The notes: generated from the sequence alone by a model not told the origin. A stretch of 48,353 bases of DNA from Pyrinomonadaceae bacterium (GCA_030841105.1 JAVEDE010000018.1:1-48353), one strand, 5' to 3'; positions 17,649 to 26,691 are shown, counted from the first letter of the stretch. Translations and numbers: made by a program.

Positions 17649-18167
17649 ATGAAGTACACGCGCTTTGAGGAACTTCCGGTCTGGCAGGCGGCTATCAAGT
17701 TGGGCGTGCGAGTTTACGCTTTCACTTCGGGCGATACCTTTAAAGGTCAATCTAGTTTACGCGATCAGATTGAGCGCGCCGCCGTCTCCGTCTCCAACAA
17801 CATCGCGGAAGGCTATGAGCGCGGCACGACTCAAGAATTGCTGACGTTCATTTACATCGCGCGTGGCTCGGCCGGGGAGGTGCGTTCGATGCTCTGCCTG
17901 TTTGAGCAACTGCCTGCCTTCGGCGATTTCAAATCCGAAATCTCAAATTTGAAATCGCTGGCCGAAAATATCTCCCGGCAACTTCGCGCGTGGGCTGATG
18001 CGCTCCAAAACTCCGACATCAAAGGTCAGCGTTACCTCAACGACAAGACTCGGCGTATCGCGCAAGCCACACGCGACCGGGAAGCATTCCGCGAGGAACT
18101 ACGCCGCGCGCAAGCTGCGAACATCACACACGCTGCCGCACACGTCCACACAGACGATTCGGATTAA
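17649..18167 (+). CDS. Four-helix-bundle protein (23S rRNA intervening-sequence family)
   Basis: The 172-residue protein starts with the family pattern FEELPVWQAAIKLGVRVYAF. It continues with SLRDQIERAAVSVSNNIAEG plus the next residues YERGT, then FIYIARGSAGEVRSML. These are the hallmark segments of the small pentameric four-helix-bundle proteins first found in 23S rRNA intervening sequences. Their function is unknown. The usual length is about 120 residues; this one has a C-terminal helical extension and an insertion. Residues 93-103 (DFKSEISNLKS) are encoded by an in-frame heptamer array (17925-17959). A strong AAAGGAGT precedes the ATG. It is a stand-alone gene here, not inside rRNA. Confidence 0.9.
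   Translation: MKYTRFEELPVWQAAIKLGVRVYAFTSGDTFKGQSSLRDQIERAAVSVSNNIAEGYERGTTQELLTFIYIARGSAGEVRSMLCLFEQLPAFGDFKSEISNLKSLAENISRQLRAWADALQNSDIKGQRYLNDKTRRIAQATRDREAFREELRRAQAANITHAAAHVHTDDSD
17925..17959 (+). repeat. Heptamer array inside the four-helix-bundle gene
   Basis: Five 7-mers (GATTTCA, AATCCGA, AATCTCA, AATTTGA, AATCGCT) have the same family and phase as the array 330 bases upstream. Here they are coding and add FKSEISNLKS between the third and fourth helices. Three heptamers equal seven codons, so expansion by threes keeps the frame. Confidence 0.85.
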
Positions 18168-18252
18168 TGTTGTGTACTCGCTCTAGCTTGGGACTTCTTC
18201 GCCGCAGGAATGACAGTTCTCGACATCCATAGGCGCACCAAATCATTGAATC

Positions 18253-19671
18253 ATGTCTAGCCACAAAAAAAACCCGCATACGCGTCGCGACTTTATCAAA
18301 TCCTTCGGCGCGGCCGCGCTCGGCGTTCCCTTTCTGCTCAGAGATGCGTCGGCGCAGGTCGCGCGACGGCGCGGCGCGACGCATTCGTGCATCGTCATCG
18401 GCGCGGGGCTGTCCGGTCTCGCCGCCGCTTACGCCCTGACGCGCGCCGGGTGGGACGTGACCGTGCTCGAAGCGCGCGAGCGACACGGCGGGCGCGTCCA
18501 ATCGTTCCGCTTCGACCAGAACAAGGAACTCGTCTGCGAACTCGGCGGCGAGTGGGTCGGCGCGAGCCATGAACGCATGCGCGCGCTCTGCCGCGAGTTC
18601 AACCTCACGCTCAAGGATCACCGCTTCGAGGCGTCGCTCATGCAGGACGGGCGCGTCTCACGCCCCGGCTCCTGGGACTTCTCAGCGCAGGCCAACGCCG
18701 CCTTCGCCAAGTTCAAAGAGACTTACCACGGCTACACCGAACGCCAGCGCGAGCGGCTCGACCGCTTCGACTGGTGGACGTGGCTCGAAGAGATCGGGTT
18801 CACCCCGGACGATCTCCTGCTGCGCGATTTGCAAGACAGCACGGACTTCGGCGAATCCATCCGCCACGTCTCGGCCTACGCCGCCGCGTCCGAATATTTC
18901 GAGTCGAGTCCCGCCAACGAGATGGACTTCAAGATCGTCGGCGGCAACTCGCGCATCATCGAGGAGTTCGCGAGACGCATCGGCGACAAGAAGATACTCA
19001 CGCGCACGCCGGTCACGGAGATACGCCAGCGCGGCGGGCGCGTCACGGTCAGGACGGCGGGTGGCGCGCTCCACCACGCAGACGCTTGCATCTGCACCGT
19101 CCCTGCGCGCACGCTCGACCGCATCAAGTTCGACCCGCCGCTCCCCGCCGCGCAAAGTGACGCCGCCGAGCGTCTCCAATACTCGCGCATCGTCAAAAAT
19201 CAGATCCTCTTCGACGAACGCTTCTGGGGCGCGGAAGACTTCTCGCTCGTCAGCGACGTGACCTCGCACTACTACTTTCACAGCACGCGCGATCAACCCG
19301 GCGCGCAGGGCATCCTGTGCAGCTACGCCATCGGCGAGAAGGCCGACGTGCTCGCCGCGCAATCCAACGCGCGCCGCATGGAGATCATCACGCGCGACCT
19401 CTTGCCGCTCGACGCACGCGCGCCACGGCTCGCGCGCGCCATCGAGTCGCTGCCCTGGCAGCGCGACCGTTACACGCAGGGCGCGTATGCCGTCTATCGC
19501 CCCGGCCAGTGGTTCACCGTCCGCCCGGCACTACAGCAGCCGCACGGTAAAGTCCTCTTCGCGGGCGAACACGTCGCCGACTGGCAGGGCTTCATGGAGG
19601 GCGCGGTCGTGACGGGCGAAGCGGCGGCCAAAGCCTTGACGGGCGCGGCGCGCGCTAGACGCCGCGCCTGA
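18253..19671 (+). CDS. Tat-exported flavin amine oxidase
   Basis: A 472-residue FAD-dependent amine oxidase. A twin-arginine signal (TRRDFIKSFGAAALGVPF, RR at 11-12) directs the folded flavoprotein to the periplasm. The Rossmann dinucleotide motif reads CIVIGAGLSGLAAAYALT (about 46-63) and continues into the ED-RxGGR region ARERHGGRVQSFR typical of monoamine oxidase/polyamine oxidase-like proteins. The C-terminus has the FAD-binding KVLFAGEHVADWQGFMEGAV block. The substrate may be an amine or polyamine. A weak ribosome site precedes the ATG. It is upstream of a secreted repeat protein and an amino acid permease, all on the plus strand. Confidence 0.93.
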   Translation: MSSHKKNPHTRRDFIKSFGAAALGVPFLLRDASAQVARRRGATHSCIVIGAGLSGLAAAYALTRAGWDVTVLEARERHGGRVQSFRFDQNKELVCELGGEWVGASHERMRALCREFNLTLKDHRFEASLMQDGRVSRPGSWDFSAQANAAFAKFKETYHGYTERQRERLDRFDWWTWLEEIGFTPDDLLLRDLQDSTDFGESIRHVSAYAAASEYFESSPANEMDFKIVGGNSRIIEEFARRIGDKKILTRTPVTEIRQRGGRVTVRTAGGALHHADACICTVPARTLDRIKFDPPLPAAQSDAAERLQYSRIVKNQILFDERFWGAEDFSLVSDVTSHYYFHSTRDQPGAQGILCSYAIGEKADVLAAQSNARRMEIITRDLLPLDARAPRLARAIESLPWQRDRYTQGAYAVYRPGQWFTVRPALQQPHGKVLFAGEHVADWQGFMEGAVVTGEAAAKALTGAARARRRA

Positions 19672-19771
19672 ACTTCGCAGACAATGTGCCGAGGCGCACC
19701 GGCACGACAACTCCCCACGGTCAACCGCCATCAAATTTTTTCGGAGAAGTCCGTCAGGAGAAGTCTGTCCT

Positions 19772-20410
19772 ATGAGAAAAAGTTTTATCGCACTCGCGTT
19801 ACTGTTAACGTTCACTGCCGCAGCCGCGGCTCAAAGCACAACTCAAAATAAGCCCAAGTCGTCCGACGTGAAATTCGACGACGATCAGACCTACGTCGTG
19901 CTCTCGACCAAGCGCATCCAGACGATGGAGAAGGAACTCGACGAGGTGGCGGCCAAAGGCTTCCGCGTGATGTACGGCGCGCCCACGCAGCAGTACGACA
20001 TGGCGATCCTGCTCCAACGCGTGCAGGCTGCGGGCGGCGCGCCCTACAGCTACAAGGTGCTCGCCACCTCGCGCCACAAGACGATGGAGAAGGAACTGGC
20101 CGAGGCGGGCGCGCAGGGCTACCGCCTGCTGCCGCGCACCGCCATCACGAAGATGGGTTTCATAACTAACGAACTCGTGATGCTGGCCGAGCGCGAGCCG
20201 AACTCCACGAAGAGTTACGAGTACAAGTTACTCATGGCGAGCAAGGAGACGAAACTGCACAAGAAGATTGACGAGGCGATAGCGCAGGGCTATGCCCCCA
20301 TCACTATGATCATCATGGGCGACCACATCGTCGTCATGGAGAGAGAGGGCACGGCCACGCCGAAAGGGAGTACGGACGCCGCCGTCAGCAGTTCCCCGCC
20401 CGCACGATAA
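19772..20410 (+). CDS. Secreted triple DUF4177-like repeat protein
   Basis: The 212-residue protein has a signal peptide (1-20, cleavage after TAAAAA). Three homologous units of roughly 45-50 residues follow. Unit 1 starts YVVLSTKRIQTMEKELDEVA. Unit 2 starts YSYKVLATSRHKTMEKELAE. Unit 3 starts YEYKLLMASKETKLHKKIDE. Each continues with a GxQGYR/GFRV-like turn and a closing strand (ILLQR, VMLAERE, VVMERE). This is the alpha-beta layout of DUF4177, normally a single-domain cytoplasmic protein of unknown function. Here it is tripled and exported. The C-terminal tail is Thr/Ser/Pro-rich. GGAGAAG precedes the ATG. No function is proposed. Confidence 0.8.
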   Translation: MRKSFIALALLLTFTAAAAAQSTTQNKPKSSDVKFDDDQTYVVLSTKRIQTMEKELDEVAAKGFRVMYGAPTQQYDMAILLQRVQAAGGAPYSYKVLATSRHKTMEKELAEAGAQGYRLLPRTAITKMGFITNELVMLAEREPNSTKSYEYKLLMASKETKLHKKIDEAIAQGYAPITMIIMGDHIVVMEREGTATPKGSTDAAVSSSPPAR

Positions 20411-20442
20411 ATTTTCAGCCGGAGACAGACTGAGCCAACCTT

Positions 20443-21912
20443 ATGTCAACCACGCCCGCCCGAAACGATCAAGTCAAACTCATCCGCGGCCTGACGCTGC
20501 TCGCCGCCGTCTCCATCGTCATAGGCAACGTCATCGGGACGGGCGTCTTTTTGAAGGCGCGCGTGATGACGTGCAACGTCGGCACGCCGGGCAAGGTGGT
20601 GGCGGTGTGGGTGGCGGCGGGGCTGCTCTCGCTCGCGGGCGCGCTCACCTACGCCGAACTCGCCGCGATGATGCCGCGCGCGGGCGGCGAGTACGTCTTC
20701 GTGCGCGAGGGCTACGGCGCGCGGCTCGGCTTCCTTTACGGCTGGATGCAAATCTTCATCGCCAAGACCGGCTCGCAGGCTTCGCTCGCCGTCGCCTTCG
20801 CGGGATTTTTGAACGTGCTGACGGGCGGCTCGCTCAACCCGACGTTCTTCTCCGTCCCACTGTTCGGCTACAACGTCTCCTTCGGCATGTTGCAGGTCGT
20901 CGCGCTCTTAGCCATCGCCATCACCACGCTCATCAACTGCGCGGCGGTCGCCGTCAGCGGCCACGTGGCGACGCTCTTGACTGCGTTGAAGTTGGGACTC
21001 GTGCTCGCCATCGGCGTCGGCGCGTTTCTGGCGGCGGGCGGCGACTGGTCGCACTTCGGGATGGCGAACGACGGCGGCGCGTGCACGGGCGTGGCGGCGA
21101 ACGCGCGTTACGGCGTGGCGGGCTTCGGCGCGGCCATGCTCGGCGCGCTGTGGGGCTACGACGGTTGGAACAATTTGACGCTCGTCGCGGGCGAAGTGAA
21201 GAACCCGCAACGCAACATCCCGCTCGCGCTCATCGGCGGCATGATCACGATCATCACGCTCTACGTCTTCGTCAACATCGCCTATTTCTACGTGCTCGCG
21301 CCGACGCAGGTGGCGGGCATCAATCCCGACGGGTCGAACGTGGCGACGGAAGTCGCGCGCCAGATTTTCGGCGCGGTCGCCGTGGCCTTCATCGCCGCCG
21401 CTCTGCTCGCTTCGAGTTTCGGCTCGCTCCACACTTCGATCCTGACGGGCGCGCGCGTCCCCTACGCGATGGCGCGCGACGGTCTGTTCTTCCAGAACCT
21501 CGCGCGCCTTTCGCCGAAGACGCACGTGCCCGTCGGCGCGCTCGTCCTGCAAGGCGCGTGGGCGGGCATCCTCGCGCTCTCCGGCTCGTTCGACACGCTG
21601 ACCGATTACGTCATCTTCGGCTCTTGGATTTTTTACGGCCTGACGACGGCCTCCGTCTTCATCTTCCGCCGCCGCCTGCCCAACGCCGAACGCCCCTACC
21701 GCGCGTGGGGCTATCCCATAGTGCCCATCCTCTTCCTGCTCGTCACCGGCTGGCTGCTCGTCAACACACTGTTGACGACGCCCGTGCAAGCCTTCATCGG
21801 CCTCGGCCTGATCCTCCTCGGCCTGCCCGTCTATTGGTACTGGGCGCGCCACAACGACCGCGTCGCATTTCAACGCGCGTCCGACATCGAAGACGACAAC
21901 CCGAAGAGTTGA
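20443..21912 (+). CDS. APC family amino acid permease
   Basis: A 489-residue, 12-segment secondary transporter of the amino acid-polyamine-organocation superfamily. The first helix has the unwound substrate-site motif VIGNVIGTGVFLKARVM (about 26-42). The second segment includes AGALTYAELAAMMPRAGGEY, the classical APC E-L-x-x-x-x-P-x-x-G-G-x-Y signature. The later ALWGYDGWNNLTLVAGEVKN pattern, helix 6 of LeuT-fold carriers, is most like the L-type (LAT) subgroup. It imports or exchanges amino acids at the inner membrane. The ATG is 32 bases after the repeat-protein stop, so an operon is plausible. Confidence 0.93.
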   Translation: MSTTPARNDQVKLIRGLTLLAAVSIVIGNVIGTGVFLKARVMTCNVGTPGKVVAVWVAAGLLSLAGALTYAELAAMMPRAGGEYVFVREGYGARLGFLYGWMQIFIAKTGSQASLAVAFAGFLNVLTGGSLNPTFFSVPLFGYNVSFGMLQVVALLAIAITTLINCAAVAVSGHVATLLTALKLGLVLAIGVGAFLAAGGDWSHFGMANDGGACTGVAANARYGVAGFGAAMLGALWGYDGWNNLTLVAGEVKNPQRNIPLALIGGMITIITLYVFVNIAYFYVLAPTQVAGINPDGSNVATEVARQIFGAVAVAFIAAALLASSFGSLHTSILTGARVPYAMARDGLFFQNLARLSPKTHVPVGALVLQGAWAGILALSGSFDTLTDYVIFGSWIFYGLTTASVFIFRRRLPNAERPYRAWGYPIVPILFLLVTGWLLVNTLLTTPVQAFIGLGLILLGLPVYWYWARHNDRVAFQRASDIEDDNPKS

Positions 21913-21921
21913 CGCGACGCG

Positions 21922-22509
21922 CTAATGTCCCGCTTGCCAAGCCTTGAGCGCGTCAACCGGGTAGAGCAGCATCAGCACGCTTAGCAGTAAGCTGTCTCTG
22001 ATCAGGATGAGCAGCACGATTTCGGTCAGGGCGAAGACGACTAGCGCGCGCCGCCAGCCGAGTTGGCGCGCGAGCAGGAAGCCGAGGGCGCAGGCGAGTA
22101 TGTCGCCGAGCGAGTTGAACACGGTGTCGCCCTCGTAGCCGAGCGCCATCGTGTTCTCACGGTAACGCCCGACGACGAACTCCGTGTTCTCGACAATCTC
22201 CCAAGCGGCTTCCAACACGACCGCCAGCCACAGCCGCCACTGCCAAGACAGCCGCGGCGCGACCCACGCCAGCAGCCCGCAGAAGACGAAGCCGTGCAGC
22301 ATGTGCGTGAAGCTGTATGGGTCTAACAAATGCTGCGAGGTGTTCCCGCTCCAAGCCTCACTTGTCCACAAAAGGACGCGCCCGCACGCACAGAACCACG
22401 CGCGCCCCTGTCGCCCAAGTTGAGTCGCCGCGACTATGACGACCGCCGACATCGCCAGCCACGGCCAGAGTTTTCTCGTCAACGGATGATCGCTCGCTTC
22501 GACTTCCAC
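21922..22509 (-). CDS. DUF2585 (UPF0314) membrane protein
   Basis: A 195-residue polytopic protein of about five membrane segments. The stretch CGRVLLWTSEAWSGNTSQHL, followed by LDPYSFTHMLHGFVFCGLLA, matches the family core in which a Cys-x-R...N-x-S-Q-H segment precedes a D-x-Y-x-x-x-H-x-x-H-G-F motif. WEIVENTEFVVGRYRENT and YEGDTVFNSLGD are also family-like. The biochemical role is unknown. It starts five bases after the murE stop codon on the same strand, so the two are very likely co-transcribed; an envelope role is possible by association only. Confidence 0.85.
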   Translation of the reverse strand: MEVEASDHPLTRKLWPWLAMSAVVIVAATQLGRQGRAWFCACGRVLLWTSEAWSGNTSQHLLDPYSFTHMLHGFVFCGLLAWVAPRLSWQWRLWLAVVLEAAWEIVENTEFVVGRYRENTMALGYEGDTVFNSLGDILACALGFLLARQLGWRRALVVFALTEIVLLILIRDSLLLSVLMLLYPVDALKAWQAGH

Positions 22510-22514
22510 GTTAT

Positions 22515-24059
22515 TTACTTACGCCCCGTCAGAGCTTCGCGCGCCACTTCCTTGTCGTCGAAATGCACGGACTCCGTGCCGACGATCTGGTAGTCCTCGT
22601 GCCCTTTGCCCGCGATGACCACCACATCGCCCGCGCGCGCTTCCGCGACCGCGCGAAAAATCGCCGCGCGACGATCCGCGATCTTCAAGTACGGTTTACC
22701 GCCCACGCGCCGGAGTCCGACTTCCGTGTCGGCGAGTATGGCTTCCGGGTCTTCGGTGCGCGGGTTGTCGGAGGTGAGGATCACGATGTCGCTCAGAGTC
22801 GCGGCGGCCTCGCCCATCGGCGCGCGCTTCGTGCGGTCGCGGTCGCCGCCGCACCCGAAGACCGTGATCACGCGCCCGCCCCCGGTCACCACATCGCGCG
22901 CCGTCGCCAGCACGTTCCTGAGCGCGTCGTCCGTGTGCGCGTAGTCAACGACGACGGCGAAGTCTCCCGCGTCGTGCGCGACGCGCTCGAAGCGACCGGG
23001 CGCGCCCGCGCACGTCTCGAAGGCGCGCACCGCCACCTGCAAGTCGTAGCCGAGCGCGAGGCCGCACGCCGACGCCGCGAGCATGTTGTAGATGTGCGGA
23101 CGCCCGACGAGCGGCGAGCGCACGCTTGTCTCCGTGTTCGACGCCGTGAGTGTGAAGCGCATTCCTTCGAGCGTGTATTCAACCTCGCGCGCACGCACGT
23201 CGGCCTCCGCGCCGTGGAGCGCGAACGTGATGACGCGCGCGCTCGTCGCCGTGAGTTCCGCCGCGAGCCGCACGCCGTAAGGGTCGTCCACGTTGACGAC
23301 CGCGACGCGCGGGCGCGCGCCGAGCCGCCCGTCGAAGAGACGACGCTTGGCCTCGAAGTATTCCTCCATCGTGCCGTGATAGTCGAGATGATCCTGCGTG
23401 AGATTGGTGAAGACCGCCACGTCGTATAGAAGCGCGTCGCAACGCTTGAGGTCTAACGCCTGCGACGAACTCTCCATCACGGCCACGCCGCAACCCGCTT
23501 CGACCGCGCGACGCAGGAAGCGTTGCACCGCGCTCGCCTCCGGCGTCGTGTGCTCGGCCTTGAACTGCTCCGCGCCGATGCGGTAGCCGACCGTGCCGAG
23601 CACCGCCACGCGCTCGCCCGCCGCCTCGCACACCGCCGCCAGCAAGTGCGCCGTCGTCGTCTTGCCGTTCGTGCCCGTGATGCCGACGAGTTTGAGTTCG
23701 CGCGACGGGTGTCCATGCACTTCCGCCGCCGCCTGCGCCAGCGCGGCGCGCGCGTCCGCCACTTCGATCCACGCCCCCTCGAATTCCGCGGGGCGCGCGC
23801 GCTCCGAGACGACGCCGACAGCGCCCTGCGCCATGACCTGATTGACGAAATCGTGCGCGTCGAACTTCGCGCCCTGAATCGCCACGAAGAGACTCCCGCC
23901 GCGCGCCTCGCGCGAGTCGTGCGTCACGTCCGAGACTACACCTGCGCCCGCCGTCTCATTTGTGCCCATCGTATCATTCGCGCCGGACAGTTTGCCGCCC
24001 GTCGCCCGCGCCACGTCTTCCACAGTCGCGTTTCTATTCCGCCCGTTCGCATCCGCCAT
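22515..24059 (-). CDS. murE: UDP-MurNAc-tripeptide ligase (meso-DAP adding)
   Basis: The 514-residue cytoplasmic Mur ligase adds the third residue of the peptidoglycan stem to UDP-MurNAc-L-Ala-D-Glu. Domain order is an N-terminal UDP-binding domain (about 1-120), a central ATPase with P-loop LVGITGTNGKTTTAHLLAAV (about 118-137), and a C-terminal domain. DNPRTEDP (D431-R434) is the meso-diaminopimelate selectivity motif; lysine-adding enzymes differ here. VVVDYAHTDDALRNVL and VFGCGGDRDRTKRAPMG are standard. The first ~30 residues are an unusual polar extension. AAAGGAT lies before the ATG. The gene sits in a two-gene unit with DUF2585, outside a dcw cluster. Confidence 0.96.
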   Translation of the reverse strand: MADANGRNRNATVEDVARATGGKLSGANDTMGTNETAGAGVVSDVTHDSREARGGSLFVAIQGAKFDAHDFVNQVMAQGAVGVVSERARPAEFEGAWIEVADARAALAQAAAEVHGHPSRELKLVGITGTNGKTTTAHLLAAVCEAAGERVAVLGTVGYRIGAEQFKAEHTTPEASAVQRFLRRAVEAGCGVAVMESSSQALDLKRCDALLYDVAVFTNLTQDHLDYHGTMEEYFEAKRRLFDGRLGARPRVAVVNVDDPYGVRLAAELTATSARVITFALHGAEADVRAREVEYTLEGMRFTLTASNTETSVRSPLVGRPHIYNMLAASACGLALGYDLQVAVRAFETCAGAPGRFERVAHDAGDFAVVVDYAHTDDALRNVLATARDVVTGGGRVITVFGCGGDRDRTKRAPMGEAAATLSDIVILTSDNPRTEDPEAILADTEVGLRRVGGKPYLKIADRRAAIFRAVAEARAGDVVVIAGKGHEDYQIVGTESVHFDDKEVAREALTGRK

Positions 24060-24243
24060 TGAAGTTTTAGTTGATCCTTTCTCTCTCGCCGCGATTGACT
24101 GTGATTATAGTTCAAGCCCCGCCGAAGGAGCGCGCGCGCCCGGTTCGCCCGCAAAATTTCGAGACAGTTTACATCCCCGGCGCGAAAGCATTACCATGCG
24201 GCGAAGCCGCTCACCCGATCATTTTCTCTACCATGGAGGATAA

Positions 24244-25977
24244 ATGAAATCTCTGATCGCCGCCGCGAGTTTCGCGCTCGCGCTCGTCCTGCTCGTCGCC
24301 TCGACGCCGCTACTGTCCGTTAGCAGCAGCGCGGCGGGTGTCAACGCGCCCGAATACGATCTCGTCATCCTCAACGGCCTCATCGTTGACGGCACGGGAC
24401 GCCCCGCCTACACGGGCGACGTGGTGGTGCGCGGCGACCGCATCGAACTCGTCGGCAAGTCGCGTCCGGGCGCACACGCGAACCGTCGCATAGACGCGAA
24501 GGGTCTCGTCATCGCGCCGGGCTTTATAGACATGCTCGGCCAGTCGGAGACGAATCTGTTGATTGACCCGCGCGCGATGAGCAAGGTGATGCAGGGCGTG
24601 ACGACCGAGGTGACGGGCGAGGGCGGTTCGATTGCCCCGATGAATGAGCGGCTCATCAAGGAGGACGAAGATTTCTACCGCCGCTTCAATCTCACGGTTG
24701 ACTGGCGCACGCTGGCCGATTACTTCCGCCGCGTCGAGCGTCAGGGCTTAGGACTGAACCTCGCCACGTTCGTCGGCGCGACGCAGGTGCGCGCCTACGC
24801 GATGGGTTTCGACAACCGCGCTCCGACGCCCGCCGAACTCGAAGAGATGCGCCGCCTCGTCGCGCAGGCGATGGAGGACGGCGCGCTCGGCCTCTCGACT
24901 TCGCTGCAATACGTCCCGGCGCGCTTCGCCAAGACCGACGAGATCGTCGAACTGGCGAAGGTCGCCGCGCGTTACGGCGGCGTCTACGCCACGCACCAAC
25001 GGAGCGAAGCCAACGCGCTCGACTCGTCGCTCGCCGAAGTCTTCGAGATCGCGCGCCGCGCCTCGATCCCGACCGGCATCTGGCATCTCAAAACCGCTTA
25101 CAAGAAGAACTGGGGGCGCATGCCCGAAGTCCTCCGGCGCATCGAAGCGGCGCGGCGCGAGGGCTTGAAGATCACGGCCGACGTGTATCCCTACACCGCC
25201 GCGAGCACTTCGCTCAACGCCTGCCTGCCGCCGTGGGCGCTCGAAGGCGGCACGGAACGCATGCTCGCGCGACTCGGCGCTCCCGAAACCCGCGCGCGTC
25301 TCAAACGCGACATCACGACCGACTCGAACGAGTGGGAAAATATCTACCTCGGTAGCGGCGGCGCGGAAGGCGTCCTCATCGGCTCGGTCAACAACCGCGC
25401 GCTCGAATCCTTGCAGGGTCAACGCCTCTCGCAGATCGCCGCGGCGCAAAACAAAGACCCGCTCGACGCCCTCTTCGATCTCATCCTCGCGGACAGAGGG
25501 CAGACGGGCGCGATCTATTTCATGATGTCCGAAAACGATCTGCGCGCCGCGCTCGCTTCGCCTTACGTCTCCATCTGCACCGACAGCGGCGCGCGCGCCA
25601 CCGACGGGCCGCTCGCCGGGACGAAGTCGCACCCGCGCGGCTGGGGTTCTTACCCGCGCATCCTCGCGCGCTACGTGCGCGACGACAAACTGCTCACGCT
25701 CGAACAGGCTGTCCACAAGATGACGGGCATGTCGGCCGCGCGCGTCAAGTTGCGCGACCGCGGCGTGCTGCGCCCCGGCGCGTTCGCCGACATCACCATC
25801 TTCGATCCCGCGCGCGTGCGCGACCGCGCCACTTTCGAGCAGCCGAACCAGTACGCCGAAGGCATCAGCTACGTCATCATCAACGGCCAACTCGCCGTTG
25901 ACGCGGGCACGCGCACCAACGCCCTCGCTGGTCGCGTCCTGCGCGGCGCGGGCTACCGCCCGGAGCGGAAACAGTAG
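24244..25977 (+). CDS. Exported D-aminoacylase-like amidohydrolase
   Basis: A 577-residue protein with a signal peptide (hydrophobic 8-28) and an amidohydrolase fold related to N-acyl-D-amino-acid deacylases. Family segments include NGLIVDGTGRPAYTGDVVVR, GLVIAPGFIDM, GALGLSTSLQYVPARFAKTD, YPYTAASTSLNACLPPW and the C-terminal beta-sandwich FADITIFDPARVRDRATFEQ. Retained metal-site residues appear to be H251 (ATHQRSEAN), H281 (IWHLK) and D447 (CTDSG). The usual HxH near the N-terminus reads LGQ (98-100), and the expected Cys is E126 (TGEGGS), so metal binding must differ or activity may be lost. GGAGG precedes the ATG. Confidence 0.88.
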   Translation: MKSLIAAASFALALVLLVASTPLLSVSSSAAGVNAPEYDLVILNGLIVDGTGRPAYTGDVVVRGDRIELVGKSRPGAHANRRIDAKGLVIAPGFIDMLGQSETNLLIDPRAMSKVMQGVTTEVTGEGGSIAPMNERLIKEDEDFYRRFNLTVDWRTLADYFRRVERQGLGLNLATFVGATQVRAYAMGFDNRAPTPAELEEMRRLVAQAMEDGALGLSTSLQYVPARFAKTDEIVELAKVAARYGGVYATHQRSEANALDSSLAEVFEIARRASIPTGIWHLKTAYKKNWGRMPEVLRRIEAARREGLKITADVYPYTAASTSLNACLPPWALEGGTERMLARLGAPETRARLKRDITTDSNEWENIYLGSGGAEGVLIGSVNNRALESLQGQRLSQIAAAQNKDPLDALFDLILADRGQTGAIYFMMSENDLRAALASPYVSICTDSGARATDGPLAGTKSHPRGWGSYPRILARYVRDDKLLTLEQAVHKMTGMSAARVKLRDRGVLRPGAFADITIFDPARVRDRATFEQPNQYAEGISYVIINGQLAVDAGTRTNALAGRVLRGAGYRPERKQ

Positions 25978-26217
25978 TGGCCGGGAGACGTGTGAGGCGC
26001 AACCGGCGTCGCGGGCGCGGGCTACGGGCTGACCCGGTTTCTTATAATTTCGTTGCGTCCCCGGTCGGCTTTGACTTCCGCGGTTCAATAAGGTTAGGCT
26101 TTTCTCGTTCCCCATAAATCCCCATGACTATGTTGAGAGTGTCGGCGGCGTGTCGTTTCGGGTCGCGCCCACGGCTCTCTCCGCGACGACGAACATCTGG
26201 GAAGGAGAAAGGATATT

Positions 26218-26508
26218 ATGAAACGAAACCTCGCGTACACGGCAGCCACTTTAGTTCTCGCCGTCACGGCCATGCTCGCGCCGTTCAACTACGTCTCCCC
26301 GGCGCAGGCCGGGCAGGGACAGACTACGCAGGCGTGTGAAGACTGTAAGGCCGCGGCTCAAGGCCGCCTGTCGGCCTGCGACTTCACGGCGCGAAACGAT
26401 AACGACCGGAACACGACGCGCGGGAAGTGTGTCAAGCAGTTCGAGGCGGAGGTCAGGGAGTGCCCCTGCCCGCCGGGACACAACAATCCGAACAGCACCC
26501 CGCGCTAG
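26218..26508 (+). CDS. Small secreted cysteine-containing protein
   Basis: A 96-residue protein with a signal peptide (LAYTAATLVLAVTAMLAPFN core, cleavage probably after SPAQA). The mature ~65 residues carry six cysteines in the order CEDCKAAAQGRLSAC, then CVKQFEAEVRECPCPPG, separated by a charged Asn/Asp/Arg stretch. The even number could form disulfides or a CxxC plus CxC metal site. A clear GGAGAAAGG ribosome site precedes the ATG. It is a free-standing gene with no partner. No family is recognised. Confidence 0.75.
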   Translation: MKRNLAYTAATLVLAVTAMLAPFNYVSPAQAGQGQTTQACEDCKAAAQGRLSACDFTARNDNDRNTTRGKCVKQFEAEVRECPCPPGHNNPNSTPR

Positions 26509-26691
26509 GCCGTCCGGCCTGCTCAGGGATTGAGAGGGCGATGTTCGAGGTGTCGAACGTCGCCCTCTTTTTTACCCGCAACCTCGCGTCGGACGACCAC
26601 CCGCTGCCACCCTCTTATGCAAAAGATCAGGAAGAGTTAAAATCGTTCAGTCGCAAGCTCCTCTCACGGCGTCGTCGAGGAACAAGGAAAG

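Noticed and set aside
26020..26048. Promoter of the small secreted protein from TATAAT at 26043
   Set aside because: A perfect -10 exists but no acceptable -35 lies 15-19 bases upstream, and the leader would be 165 bases long.
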